This document shows positions 34,388-46,273 of a stretch of 64,000 nucleotides of DNA, one piece after another (position 1 is the first letter of the stretch; each line of letters begins with the position of its first letter). Under the pieces are notes generated by a model. That model was not told where the DNA came from. It worked only from the letters and a program-made list of their open reading frames with translations, and made no database searches. The translations under genes were made by a program, and so were the position numbers. This DNA is from Escallonia rubra (lineage: Eukaryota; Streptophyta; Magnoliopsida; Escalloniales; Escalloniaceae), in assembly GCA_033065855.1 (NCBI GenBank), contig JAVXUO010000560.1, forward strand, positions 62,001 through 126,000, read 5' to 3'.

Positions 34388-35785
34388 GTAAGTAATAAAT
34401 TAGTTGAAGCTTAATCATTATCTATGTGAATAAAGGAAAACATAAGTTACTTGTACAAGGTAATAGATATACCAAACTCACCTACCACACAAGGTAACTA
34501 GACTTTGCTTCCATAAGTTGTCACTTATGGATACCATATTATTGCAGCATTTCAGATTAAATGATTTGATTAGGGAGCCACTTTGATACATCAAATATAT
34601 TTTTAAAAAGAAGCATGATGTAGCCTAGCAGAACTCTCATATACGCTATATTAGTAGTAAAATGACTTATTAATTGGCCACAGAATCCAATTTACCAGTT
34701 CAAACCACACTATTGACTTATGTGAGGATTTCAGATTATTGGCCACAGAATTTTAACTGCTCAAGCCACACTACTGGCTTATGTGAGGATTTCACTTCAT
34801 TGGACCATGGAATCCAATTTAATTGGACGATCTAACCTAAAAAATTCAATTCATTCTATTTTTAGAGAAGTTTCTCCACTTTCTATAATAACAAAACAAG
34901 AACAAAACACAATTTCGGCTTACCGGAGAGGAACGTTTATGTGTAAACTTATATTTGACATGCTAAGCAAGAACATTACAGTATGCACATAAAATCAGAT
35001 TTCTATCTGAAAGTGGCCACAAACAAAAGAATCTAAGCCTATAATCAGTTGGCATCAAATATCAAAAATCAGATTTCTAACTGAAAGAGGCATCAAACAT
35101 AAAAATCCATTTTCTAATTGATATTCATGTACATGTAAAAAATAGTAAGTGAATTAAAAGTACCTTCAATTGCGCTTAAATGTTTTGAAGCCCCACTTTC
35201 AACGAATTCCAAACACACTAATGTATTTTCCCCTATCAAGCCAAGCCCTGCAACAAAAGAACCTAAGCCTTATGCAAGCATCATAACAAGCATGCACCCT
35301 AAATTAAGTGTTCTCAACAAAAGGAGGAAAGGTGAAGAGAAGAAAACCAAAAGCGTCCTCAAATTATAAGCGTAAATAAAACACTAGCATCCCATTAGAT
35401 GAAACATCATAAATAAATAAAAAAATTAGAGAAAACATCTGAACTTTTTCAAACTCCAATCTAAATATGCACAGTCTCTATCTATGAAGAAAAAAAGTAT
35501 GATATTTTGCGAGGCATGCTTCTTACAAACTAACATTTCTTAGAGAAAGGCAAAAAGAAAATTAACTATCACATAGGATAGAAAATTTCTCGCCAGACGA
35601 TAGCCATATGTACTACAACAGATTATTTCAAGGGCCTATTTACAAACTCAAAAACTTCGTATGGTATCAATGTCACTCAAGATATGTGGAGATCGATCAA
35701 CACAGCCACCAACCAATCATACATACATATCGAGAGATAGAAAGATAGCTCAAGCCATCAATCTACCCCAAGCTTCAGCCGATTT
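34388..35785. other. Non-coding right half of the CACTA element, part 1
   Basis: AT-rich, no genes. The first 800 bases are clearly similar to 39755-40600. Two 60-bp phrases ending GCCACACTA(T/C)TG(A/G)CTTATGTGAGGATTTCA are repeated at about 34677-34740 and 34740-34800. Confidence 0.6.
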
Positions 35786-35789
35786 TAGC

Positions 35790-36240
35790 AAATTAAGCTG
35801 TGTATGTGTGTGTTTGAGTGTGTGATTTCAGCAAATTGAGTTGTGTAAGTGCAGATTCAGCCAATAGTAGAGTATGTGTCGGTGATTTCAGCATTGTTTT
35901 GCATGAAATTTTCATAAAATTGAGCTATATATGTGTGTGAAAGAGAGGTTTCAGCAAATTGAACAATGTGTGTGTCTGAGATTTTAGCAAAATGAACTGT
36001 GTGCATGTGGGTTCATGTGTGTGTGATTTCAGCAAACTGAACTTTGTGTGTGTGTGTATTTTTGTGGGCTTAATTTTAGCAAATTGAACTCTCTCCACGT
36101 GTGTGAGAATTCAGCAAATTGAGCAGTGTGTGAGATTCCAACAAACTTAAAGCACACCACAGTGTGTAACTAAACAAATCATAGTACAGTGAGAGTGAAT
36201 GCGTGTGTTTGTGTGTGTGTGTGTGAAGGCGTAAGCATCA
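35790..36240. repeat. Degenerate repeats of TTTCAGCAAATTGA and GTGTGTG
   Basis: Ten or so irregular units of (GA)TTTCAGCAAATTGA(AC) followed by GTGTGTGTG, spaced 35-60 bp. This looks like a compound minisatellite. Confidence 0.7.
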
Positions 36241-36495
36241 ACCTTTCAGAGCCAATAAGCTAATAAGCTAGAAAGCTGATTAAAAATTTTCAAAGCCTAA
36301 GCACAACCTAAGCTGTTGCAAGAGTTGCAACGTAACACCAATCAAAATGGCCAACATTGCCCCAGAATGTTGATCTAATTTCAGCTAAGAAGACTTTTCT
36401 GGAAAAACCTAGAGTCGAATAAGACTTTTCTGAAAATCCTACTAGACTCTATGAGATACGAGGTCTCTTGGATTGATTTAAGGTTAGAACTGACT

Positions 36496-36961
36496 GCAGT
36501 TGTATGCAACTGGTTACTCCTTAGAGAGCCATCTTCTCAAATCATAGCGAAACCATTCATGCAATGTTGCCAATACTGAAAGAAACTGAATGTGCTGTGA
36601 TCATGTCATACAATTGGAACATGGCATGGACAAATATAGGGATATACAATCATGGTTTGTTTTTCCTGCATATTATGTGTCCTTGAAAGAAACTATACAG
36701 AAGAGTTGGTGTTCTTGATGGAAAACAGAGGAGGGATGCAGTTGTATACAACTGGTTACTCCTTAGAGAGCCCTCTTCTCAAATCATAGCGAAACCATTC
36801 ATGCAATGTTGCCAATACTGAAAGAAATTGAATGTGCTGTGATCATGTCATACAATTGGAACGTGGCATGGACAAATATAGGGATATACAATCATGGTTT
36901 GTTTTTCCTGCATATTATGTGTCCTTGAAAGAAACTATACAAAAGGATTGGTGTTCTCGAT
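36496..36961. repeat. 242-bp tandem duplication
   Basis: The segment starting GCAGTTGTATGCAACTGG at 36496 is repeated from 36738 with only scattered substitutions, a fairly recent duplication. Confidence 0.93.
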
Positions 36962-38199
36962 TCATAAGCATAACATCTCTCATGATATCTGAAACCAAAA
37001 AGATAACCCTAGAGACAAGATGTAAGCCTAGGTTATCCAACCCTAGGGCTAACAATATCTAAAACTCAAGCTTCAACATTTGTTAACAGTGGCGTATGCC
37101 TGCAATTACGCATTTCAAAACATTGGCTAACACCGGCAATATGAACATTACACTAACTAAATTTATATGTCAAGAAAACCTAAATACAACCCTATCACCA
37201 TATCTTCTTGGGTTCAAGTCTAAAAATGGAATTTTGGTGTTGAGTACTAGTTACTATGGCCTAGCTCAAACCAGATGAACTACAAGATACGTATTAGCCC
37301 AAAGCTCCAACTACGACGACTATTCTAAAATTGCCAATTCCAATTGTCTCTGTGTGTTAATCAAATCTTCTACTTATATTCAAAGTGTTAAGTACAGCAA
37401 TTAGATTAGGCCCTCAGGTCGATAAAGCCGCACTCAGTTTTGGAACAATCTTGCTACCCGTATTAAGTATTAACTCGTCAAAACAAAGGCATAATAGGAC
37501 CCGGTTTTTTGTTTTCTAAGACCAATCGACCACCTACGTTTTGTAGTAAAGGAGCATAACGATCCCCGATCCTTGAACCACCAAAACAGGGATTGATGCA
37601 TTTAACATGCAATTCTCTATGTTTGTTCGTTCGAAGTAACTAAAAAAACACAATGGTCATGTCTCTCCACCTGTACTGCTATATCTTCTAGAAAGAATTG
37701 TAAAACATGAAATTTGCTCAATGGGTTAATTTGGTCAGTCCTATAAGAGAACACACAGTCAGTGGATAATTCATGGTATTCTAAGGCATTTATACCGAAG
37801 TACGAGCTCAACAAAACCAGCTAATAAACTGAAGTCAATCTACATACAGAGTGTCAAGTACTGTATAAAAACACCAGAGGGAGGAGAACCCTCTTAAGTA
37901 TATAAACACACAATGACTATCAAAGATAAACGAAAAAGGTAGCATTGTGATAATGCTCATTTTCCTTTTTCTAGACCCATCTTTCCTAGTTTCGCAACTA
38001 ATGGAGGATTGCTATTTTTTAAAAAATGTTATCTCTGCTTACTAATTGAGATTGCATCGGCTTTCTTTGCCAGTATCCCCGACAAACTCATTGTGCTACA
38101 CAGTTTACTCATTGCACTTAAATGTTGACCCGCTAAAACCCCCTTTCAAAGTATCCAAAACCTAATCTTCACCCTATATATTCTCCTTCGCGAAAAGTG
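36962..38199. other. Non-coding right half of the CACTA element, part 2
   Basis: No gene or element recognised. Short open frames are incidental. Confidence 0.5.
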
Positions 38200-38815
38200 G
38201 CATCTGAAAATTTCCCTCGCCGAGCTTGGACCACCAGTTTATCCATGGGTTCACATGCACTTGTGGATAAACATGTAGGGCTCATACCGTTTCAATCTTC
38301 TGATTCTCGTGACTCCAAATCTCATCTTAAATTCTCCATTCTCTTTACCCTCCTAATTGTTTCACCATACGTTGTGATCGATAGAAGAAGAGAGAATAAG
38401 ATCGGCATGGTACGAGTGATCGACAAAAAGAAGCAAGAAGAATGTCATACCTAGAAGTCGATCTTCACTGAAATTCTTGTTGCCCCCCAAAATCTCATCC
38501 GAAATAGGTTTTGTGCAATTCTGGACCAGTTGCCAAAATTCTGCCTGCAAATTTCTCCCGCCTGATCGTCGACCCCTATCCCCATGATAATCAGCCGTGG
38601 GGTTGCGTTTGAGAGATTCAACCACCAAAGATGTGCAATGCAACCTGATTTTCCACCCAATTCCCACGTTAAGCACTGTTGCAATTGGGTTCCAATTTTG
38701 AGCAGAACCAATGGCCACAGTTCTATCTTAACCGTAGGTCTAAGGGAAACTTATATCTACGGTTCTGTGTATACCGTTGGCTATTTTGTCACTAGAGATT
38801 AGTTTTGTTGTAGTG
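38200..38815. repeat. First right terminus of the CACTA element
   Basis: The sequence ends TTTTGTTGTAGTG at 38815 and is preceded by CTACGGTTCTGTGTATACCGTTGG. About 500 bases are homologous to 43340-43852, the second right terminus. The triplet that follows is TAA, which does not match the ATT at the left end. Confidence 0.85.
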
Positions 38816-39632
38816 TAAGTCTAAAGTCTCTAGATGAATAATAACAACTGGTGTGTCTCAAAGCAACCACTCCATTATAGGATAGCCGGCTACAGTGCAC
38901 TACTTTACTCATCGTGGCATACAACTCTACAGCTTTCCCTCGTCCCTCCAGGAAGACCAACAAATGAAAATGCTGTGGAAGTCATATTAGCTCATCTCAG
39001 CCAGATGTCTCACATGAGACACCAATGGTTTGAATGAAACCGGAGTAGGGCTCTATATGACCAGCATGCAGCCAAGCCAAGCTAGGCGTGAAAGCCCTCT
39101 CAGGCCTGCTCCCATGCTGCGGTGACCCATTGGGTCATCTTCCTTGAAGGTTTTAGTCAGTGTTGGCAACATTGGTGTGGATATTACATGACAATATGTT
39201 CCTAGCATCAAGCTTGCACCTTGTGCTGGGCCATTCCTGTGTAGCAGGTAGGCGAAATTGCCCCCTTATAACAGGATGTCCAAGTAACAGTGCACCCTGT
39301 TGGATGTGCCTATTGTGCGACATGCAGGAATCTGTTGATTCAATTGGGACCACGACGAGATTTGCCCTGAAGTTCAAAGCATTAGGGTTGATGGTGGAGA
39401 TGAAGTGGAAGGAGAGCAGCACAACGCAGAGGGCAACAAATCTGTTGATTTGTGAACACTAATTTGGCAAAGGTGGATTTAAGAATTTTCTTGTCATCTA
39501 CTTGTTTGGGTTTGATCGGTTAGATAAGATTTGATGAGTTCTAGTAAGTGATAAAGATCAAATGACTAGGAAGCATTAGTATGTATATGATTAATGGTGT
39601 TCACTTCACAACATTGGTTTTGGTGGTGGTAT
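38816..39632. other. Foreign segment between the two right termini, with an LTR fragment
   Basis: Not part of the CACTA repeat unit. The stretch 39070-39145 (CTAGGCGTGAAAGCCCTCTC...TGACCCATTGGGTCAT) is similar to 44805-44875 inside the 2-kb LTR, so an LTR-retroelement fragment lies here. The following open frame (39153-39422) is not recognised. Confidence 0.5.
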
Positions 39633-42600
39633 TAATGGTCAATCAGGAGTAATAAGATCTAGAACATTCAGGAAATAACAAGTTCATTACACATATAAGG
39701 AGTAACATTAAAACTTGTGCTTGAACCCTCTTCCTGTGTCGATATTAGGTTCCTTCATGTAGGTAATAAATTAGTTCAAGCTTAATCATTAAATATGTGA
39801 ATAAAGCAAAACATAAGTTACTTGAACAAGGTCATGGGTATACCAAACTCACCTACCATATACGTTAACTTTCAGAACACGACACAATTACTTTAAAACT
39901 AAAATTGTGTTAGCTGCATAAACCTTGTGATAGTAATTCTGAAGTATGGAATGTGCAGCTTTAGGGTCCTAAGCTAATTTTGCACTCTTTCCTCTCAAAT
40001 GTATATTCACAGTCCCTAGGGTCCATGAATTTCCCCCACTTACTGGGGCACTTTGGTTCTTTTTATCTCATTGTACTTAACAAAGTAGTATGTGATCCAA
40101 AACATAACCAATTGGCATCAAGTATCAAAAATCAGTTCTCTAATTGAAAGTCAATTGGACCATTTAACCTAAGAATTATAGTTCATTCTATACTTAGAAA
40201 AGGTGCTCCACTTTCTCCACATGTCAAAACAAAACATGCTTAGGAAACAATTTTGGCTTATGTAATGAGGAATGTTCGTGTGTAAACTTAGATTGACACT
40301 CTAAGCAAGAAAATAGCAAGCATGTAGCTAATACTATGAAATTAAGTCGCCATTTCTATGGAATGAAATTTAAAATATGTGCACATTAGTAGAAAGAGAG
40401 AAACACATATTATAGACTTTAACAATACAATATTAAGGCAGCTAGTACTATAATCAATTGACATCTAATATCAATAATCAGATTGCTAACTGAAAGTAAG
40501 TTGGCATATTCAAGTATAAAACATCGGTTTTCTAATGGGTATTCATGTACATGTAAGAAATAGTAAGTGAATTAAAAGTACATTCAGTTGAGCCTAAATA
40601 GTTCAAAGCTTACTTTCAACTGATCCCAAATACACCAACGTTTTCCCTTATCAAGTGCTGCCACAAAAGAACCTAGCATCATAACTGAAATAGGATTGAA
40701 AATGACAAAGAGAAAATAATAAAACAAAATATATTTGAGTACAAGGGCCAGGCCGTCGACCTAAGACTAATTATAGCCTGACTAGCTGCTATTTTTGCCA
40801 ATCCATGCCTAACACATCAACGCCCTCATGCAAACCCACAATATATCAAATGGCACACACATCATTCCCAACAGATTTTTCCCCACCCCCTTACACAGAC
40901 AAACACCAAGAAATTAACGCACTCTCGTTGCCACTAGGGAGCCCTTTCTCACACCCACATCACCATTCCACCCTCACATCTCACACACAAAACACCACGC
41001 ACCTGCTGCCGCACGACAACTTCCCTTCACCCATCAACACCCCGCATTATACATACAATCACCCAAACACTCACACATTACACAGCAAGTTCCCCCCTTT
41101 CCCCTTACACACACAATACACTTTATATGCCCAAGCACACACACACTAACACAGCAGCAGCAGCCCGTCATTGCTGCTGTTTGCCCCCTTCCTTTTAACC
41201 CCTTTCATACACACAAAACACCACAAAGACACCCTTCCCTATGACAGTCTCCCTTCCCCTTCCATTTTCACCTCTACACACGCACAAACACCCGCATAGC
41301 ATCACCTTTTGCAAGTCGAATAACTCATAACTAAAAAAAAAAGATACATACATAAGAATACATATACGCAATGTAAATTAGCGACAAAGCCAAAAAATGA
41401 ATGGATATAATTGTCAGGGTAAAAAGTGATTATGACTAAAATCACTGGAGCTTTGATCAGACACCTCATACTAATACACTTTTGGCTTCCAACAAGAAAA
41501 AAGTCTAATCATGCCTTATGGAATTCAAGTAGACATCACTTCTGGTGCTCTTCTTCCTTAGCCTTTATTGTCTAGACACAATCCATATTATTGGTACTCA
41601 TATGACCTATCATACCTTGTTAAAAGGTATGACAGGTGCAACACTCTTTATTGCGGATAAATGCCTTTGAAATATGATGATACACACTAACTTCAGATTC
41701 CAAGTTCACACAGTCAAGAAAAACTGCAATCACATAATAAAAAATTCACGAAACCCATCACATTAATGACTCCATAATTACATAACCCGGAGTTTTAACC
41801 AGCTAATAAGACAATCTAGACTTTAACAAGACTTTTCTGAAATCTCTTAGCTAGACTCTTTTTCCACACAACTGAGGGCACCAATTTTAAGTACTGAAGC
41901 AACTCTGAACCTAGTCAGATGGTGATTGCCCGCTGAGATTGCTCGATGCCTAGTAAGATGCTATCAAGGGCTCACTACTAAAAGCAGATGTATCTTCAAA
42001 TTGTTTTTAAGCTATACTGTTACACAACTTGGTAAATGAGATATAATGATGTGGGTTCATGTCAGTAGTGTCACATAGTGGTATGTATCTGGAACTCGTC
42101 TCTAAAGCACAAGAGAAAGATGTTGATGCCTACTCCCAGTCATTATTTTCACACGAAAAAACCGTGATGGACCTTCTTGACCACAATTATATGTCACCTA
42201 TCTCGATAGTAATCCTAGAGCTCATATGGAAATATTTATTACCATTTTGGATCCATACCATAACTTGAAACACCATAACTTTTGCATGGCTAGTGTTCAC
42301 GGTTCTCCAAGAAAAAGGATCTTCCTCCACATTCTATATCTAACTCCTTCACCCCACTAAAAGAAATGACCTTCCTTTCTTTCTCGTATCCCAAGATTAG
42401 TCAATAGTCAAGCAATTGATAGGATTATTGCCTAAAAGCACCCAATAAATATACCAACATAAACTAAAAGAATAGAATAAGAAAACAGTTGATGGCGGCA
42501 GAACCATACTATATGTCGTATGAGGCGAAAAGTTAGGGGGAAAAACTGCAAGTGGATATGTCACTCCATTGTCTCTTTGCATCACTACCGAAGGTATAAT

Positions 42601-43852
42601 GCATACCGGAAGTAATTGAATGATGAAAATTTTATCTAATGGAAGAAAATGATAAAAAGCACTCTCTAGGCTATCTAAATGCTACTCATGGAGCGTGATA
42701 ATGGAGTTACTTGTGAGATTATGACAAATACTACTTCAGGAACATGAAAATGAAGCCACTCATGGGAATATGAAGAATGATACTTATGAAGCATGATAAT
42801 GGAGCCACTCCAGAGCTACACACGCTACTCATAGAGCCAATCAGACAAGAAAACCAAATGAAGGCAAATAAAGATGTAGCAATATATGCTCCATCTTGTG
42901 TGAAGTATGAACCACATTACACAAGGTGCGTTATGATAACATCGAACCGACGAACCGGGCAAAAAAATGAGACAATAGAGATTCAAGGACCCCAAATACA
43001 CCTCATTGTGCCAAAAAAATTCAAGCTCAGTATCCAGTACTTATTATAGTGCAACCAAAACTCTATTTTCTTGACGATCACTGCAATGACTTCATAATTA
43101 CATAACCTGGAGTTTTAACCAGATAATAAGAAAATCTAGACTTTAACAAGACTTTTCTGAAAACTCTTAGCTAGACTCTATTGATGCAAATGTGAAAAAG
43201 CTGGATTTTAGACACAAAACTTTGTAATTGACTCATATTCTAATTATTCCAAACCATCAATTAGCTTTTCTACCAAATAATTGAATCTAGGGTTCAACCT
43301 AGCATCAAAATCGTGTATGGTGTAAACCCAAATAAAAAGAAACGGCATAATTGTTTCACCATACATTGTGTTGCGCAAAATTCAAAATAGAAGAATGTAC
43401 AGAATGATGTGAGTGATCGACAAAAGAAGAGAAAAGAAGATCGTCAGTATGGTGTGAGTGATCGACCAAAAACAGCGAGAAGAAAGTCATACCTAGAAGT
43501 TGATCTTCACCGAAATTCCAATTGCCAGCAAAATCTCATTCGAGATAGGTTTTGTGCAATTCCAATTGGCAAAAATCTGCCGACAAAATTCTCCCACCTG
43601 ATCGGCGACCCTTATCTCTACGGTAATCAGCCGTGGGTTTTGCGTTTGCGAGATGCAATCACCAACAATGTGCGGTTGTTCCTGATTTTCCACCCAATTC
43701 CCACGGTAAGCTCCGTTGCAATTGCGTTCCAATTTCAACCAACACCATCGGCCACGGTGATATGCTTAACCGTAGGTCTAAGTGGACTTGTACCTACGGT
43801 TCCTTGTATACCGTAGGTTCTTTTGTCACCATAGAGTAGTTTTGTTGTAGTG
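39633..43852. mobile_element. Internally deleted duplicate of the CACTA right part
   Basis: The first 100 bases match 29985-30080. The sequence then jumps, at about 39750, to match 34375 onward, and proceeds to a right terminus homologous to 38815. The whole of TNP2 (about 4.3 kb) is therefore missing. A 98-bp phrase is also duplicated inside it (41766-41863 and 43087-43183). The region holds no genes. It is best explained as a non-autonomous deletion derivative joined to, or recombined with, the larger element. Confidence 0.75.
40950..41310. repeat. CA-rich low-complexity tract
   Basis: Dense ACACAC, CCCACA and AACACC runs. The 114-aa open frame here is a by-product of composition. It occupies the position of the GT-rich tract 35790-36240 in the other copy but reads CA on the same strand, so it is not simply homologous. 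Confidence 0.7.
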
Positions 43853-44004
43853 ATTGCAGCAAAAAGATGCAAATCTTTTTTATTGTAATTAATAGTCCAA
43901 ATTTCTATGAAATAGAACATAGTCTCTTATACTGTATAACAGTCGATACAGAACTAAAATTCTATATTAGCGATTGGAACCAGAATTTTTGAGGATAGAA
44001 AGTT

Positions 44005-44158
44005 TCACAAACAAGAAGGGTGAAAATAGTATTGTTGTGCCATATGCCTGCCTGCCCCGGCAATGGAAGGATTTTTGGTGGAGTTAGATTACATGTTGAA
44101 AGATAACGATTAAGTGCCTGATTCTAAGACCTCCACCTTCATCACGTCTACTATGTGA
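44005..44158 (+). pseudogene. BAHD acyltransferase C-terminal fragment
   Basis: Matches the last 50 codons of the intact gene (about 21442-21595): TNKK.ENSIVV, then the PAMEGFLVELDYML-type helix and the SKTSTFIT end. It carries a frame change near 44040 and a TAA at 44111-44113 where the intact gene has CAA. The stop codon and the first 38 bases of 3' flank are preserved, then a solo LTR interrupts. Everything upstream of the fragment is missing; non-homologous DNA and the CACTA right end lie there instead. It is the tail of a second or third BAHD copy. Confidence 0.85.
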
Positions 44159-44904
44159 ATTTCTAAAACTTGTTGACGACTTCCATAGTTGGATACTGAT
44201 GCCAAGGAAAGTGGGTTCGCAGTCGACGTGGAGGTGCTACAAGGAATGCAGTCCGAGTCAGATGCCAAGTATGTTGAAGTGGGACACATCAATGGTGGAG
44301 CAATGGCAGAGACCAAGGGCTTCATATACAGAGCCTGAGGGTGGCAGTGCTGCGAAGGCGACGTCACACGGTAAATATACGACGACAGTCACAGTCTGAT
44401 GCTTAGGTCCAGAGTCAAGGTCCTGTATGTTTCTCTCTCTAAAATTTGAGAGGATTTGGATTCTAGAGTGAGAAAGTGAAAATGTCATATGAGAGAGTTC
44501 TATCTAAATGAAATCCAAAGTCCACTATTTATAGGGAAAAGTATGCCTGTGCCATCAGCTGACACATGTCATCCCCTGGAAGTGACACGTCACTAGGGGG
44601 GCTAGAAATACCGGTTCTCCATCGGACTGTCGTGTCGCATATTCACCCGGCCTGCTCCTTACAGCGTCGCTCTGTCTGTTTGGAAAGACTGGCTCCCACA
44701 ACGTCGGTGTTGCCAGAGAACACCCCTTGATCTAGCCACCAATCCAAGCCCTTGTAGAGTCCCACAGGCCTGGCAGCGGTGGGGAAGACCCGACGCTCAA
44801 CTGCCAAGTGGATTAGGCGTGATGCCCTCCGAAGACCTGTTCCCATCTTGGAGTGACCCGGAGGTCATAGTCGCTAGGGGTGCCGACGCAAGCCCCCGAT
44901 ACAG

Positions 44905-45415
44905 AAGCACGTAGGCCAGCCACGAAGACACCCTGGCGGAGAGAGTGTCCCGGAAGGCTCGCCTATCCCACGGGTAAGTCCTTGTGTCGGAGCACTCAGA
45001 GCGCGTCAAGGTAGCATCCCGGATGAGCCGTCTACCTGGAAGAAGGGGAGTTGAAAAGCTCCCTGGCGGAGATAGTGTCCCGGAGGAGTCGCCTATCCCC
45101 GCGGGTGAGTCCTTGTGCCGGAGCACTCGGAGCGCGACAAGGTAACATCCCGGAGGATCCATCTACCTGACGGGCTGAGGTAGCATCCCGGAGGAGCCGT
45201 CTACCTGGCAGAAGGGGAGTTGAAAAGCTCATTGGTAGAGATAGTGTTCCGGAGGAGTCGCCTATCCCCGCAGGTGAGTCCTTGTACCGGAGCACTCAGA
45301 ACGCGTCAAGTTAGCATCCCGGAGGAGCCGTCTACCTGGCGAAATGGGAGTTGAAAAGCTCCCTGGCAGAGATAGTGTCCCGGAGGAGTCGCCTATCCCT
45401 GCGGGATGCTGCACA
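44905..45415. repeat. About 132-bp tandem repeats in the solo LTR
   Basis: Units containing TAGCATCCCGGAGGAGCCG, then GGAGTTGAAAAGCTCC and TATCCCCGCGGGTGAGTCC, repeat about 3.5 times. Starts lie near 45010, 45179 and 45311 (one unit carries an extra 37 bp). All open frames in this interval derive from the repeat. Confidence 0.85.
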
Positions 45416-45489
45416 CTCCGGAGAGTGGGTCGAAGCATGTTCCACGACCAAGGCAAGGTGCGCATGGTGTGGTGATAGGATGGACCAGC

Positions 45490-46060
45490 GCAAGGAGCGT
45501 GGTAGTGTGACATAGAGCCGGGGGCGCGATTGTATCAGTGACGCGGTGTATGGTCGCGACTGTATCAGTGGCGCTGCTCATGGGCGCTTCGGAGTATTGG
45601 AGACGGCGCGCGGGCGCAGTGAAGCTGACGTGCGAGTGACGGTGACGGGCGCCAGAGGCCGGCACGCGGGCGACGGCGGGCATCGCGGTGATGGTGTGCG
45701 ACCACGGGCGATGGGCGCCGTGAAGCCGGTCCGCGAGCGATGGCGACGGGCATCGTGAAGCCGATGCGCGGGTAACGACATGCGTCACGGGGTAAGTGAG
45801 GCGATGGCACACGGGCGAGGGGCACCGTTGAGTAGGCGCGTGGACGACGGCTGGCGTCGCGGAGACAGCACACTGCCACAAGCTACGAGTGTCGTGAGGT
45901 CGGCGCGCGAGTGACGGCGGACGTCGCGTGACCACGGGTGACGGGCACTACGAAGCAGGTGCGAGGACGACGGCGAGCGTTGCATGGATGACGAGCGACG
46001 GTTGTCACAGTGACGGAGCACAGTGACGAGCGACGGTCGTCAGGGTAGGTGGCCGACCCC
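45490..46060. repeat. CpG-rich degenerate minisatellite in the solo LTR
   Basis: GC-rich sequence made of loosely repeated phrases such as GTGACGGCGGGCATCGCG, GCGTGACCACGGGCGACGGGC and GTCGTCAGG. The overlapping open frames on both strands reflect lack of TAA/TAG trinucleotides, not genes. A triple GGTGGCCGACCCCC phrase closes the stretch (46050-46100). Confidence 0.7.
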
Positions 46061-46273
46061 CCCAAGGTGGCCGACGCCCTAGGGTGGCCGACCCCCTTAA
46101 GGGGGAAGGCACACCAAGGTTGTTTCAACGAGCAGTTCACGTGACTTGAGCATGGCCGCTTTGACTGGCTTGTGAGCGTTGAAAAGTTGACCGTTGAATG
46201 TGCCAACGTGTCATGAAAATTGGGACCCCCAGTGAGCCTATAGGTGTAGCCAAGATAGGTTAGGAACATATAC

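Larger units (their letters stand above)
22753..43852 (-). mobile_element. 21.1-kb CACTA (En/Spm) element or complex, with ATT at both ends
   Basis: The left end reads CACTACAAGAAAAACCAG from 22753 and the right end finishes TTTTGTTGTAGTG at 43852, both CACTA termini. ATT precedes (22750-22752) and follows (43853-43855), the expected 3-bp target duplication. The left subterminal region is packed with inverted TACCGTAGG/CCTACGGTA repeats, and the same core recurs near the right end. On the minus strand it encodes a TNP1-like protein and a TNP2 transposase. A second right terminus at 38815 and a duplicated, shortened right part (39633-43852) show that this is a composite or rearranged element. 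It may consist of two related elements fused by recombination. Confidence 0.78.
44197..46268. repeat. Solo LTR, 2,072 bp, inserted in the BAHD 3' flank
   Basis: Comparison with 21625-21700 shows a clean insertion: the left flank ends GGATAC and the right flank resumes ATACAATGTAC. The inserted DNA begins TGATGCC and ends GGAACA (TG...CA), flanked by GATAC (44192-44196) and TATAC (46269-46273), a 5-bp target duplication with one difference. A promoter-like CCACTATTTATAGGG lies at about 44522. No internal coding region is present, so this is a solo LTR left by LTR-LTR recombination. It holds a tandem array (about 44905-45415) and a very CpG-rich part (45490-46060). Confidence 0.78.

Noticed and set aside
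40805..41149. 114-aa His/Thr/Pro-rich frame
   Set aside because: Translation of a CA-rich low-complexity tract.
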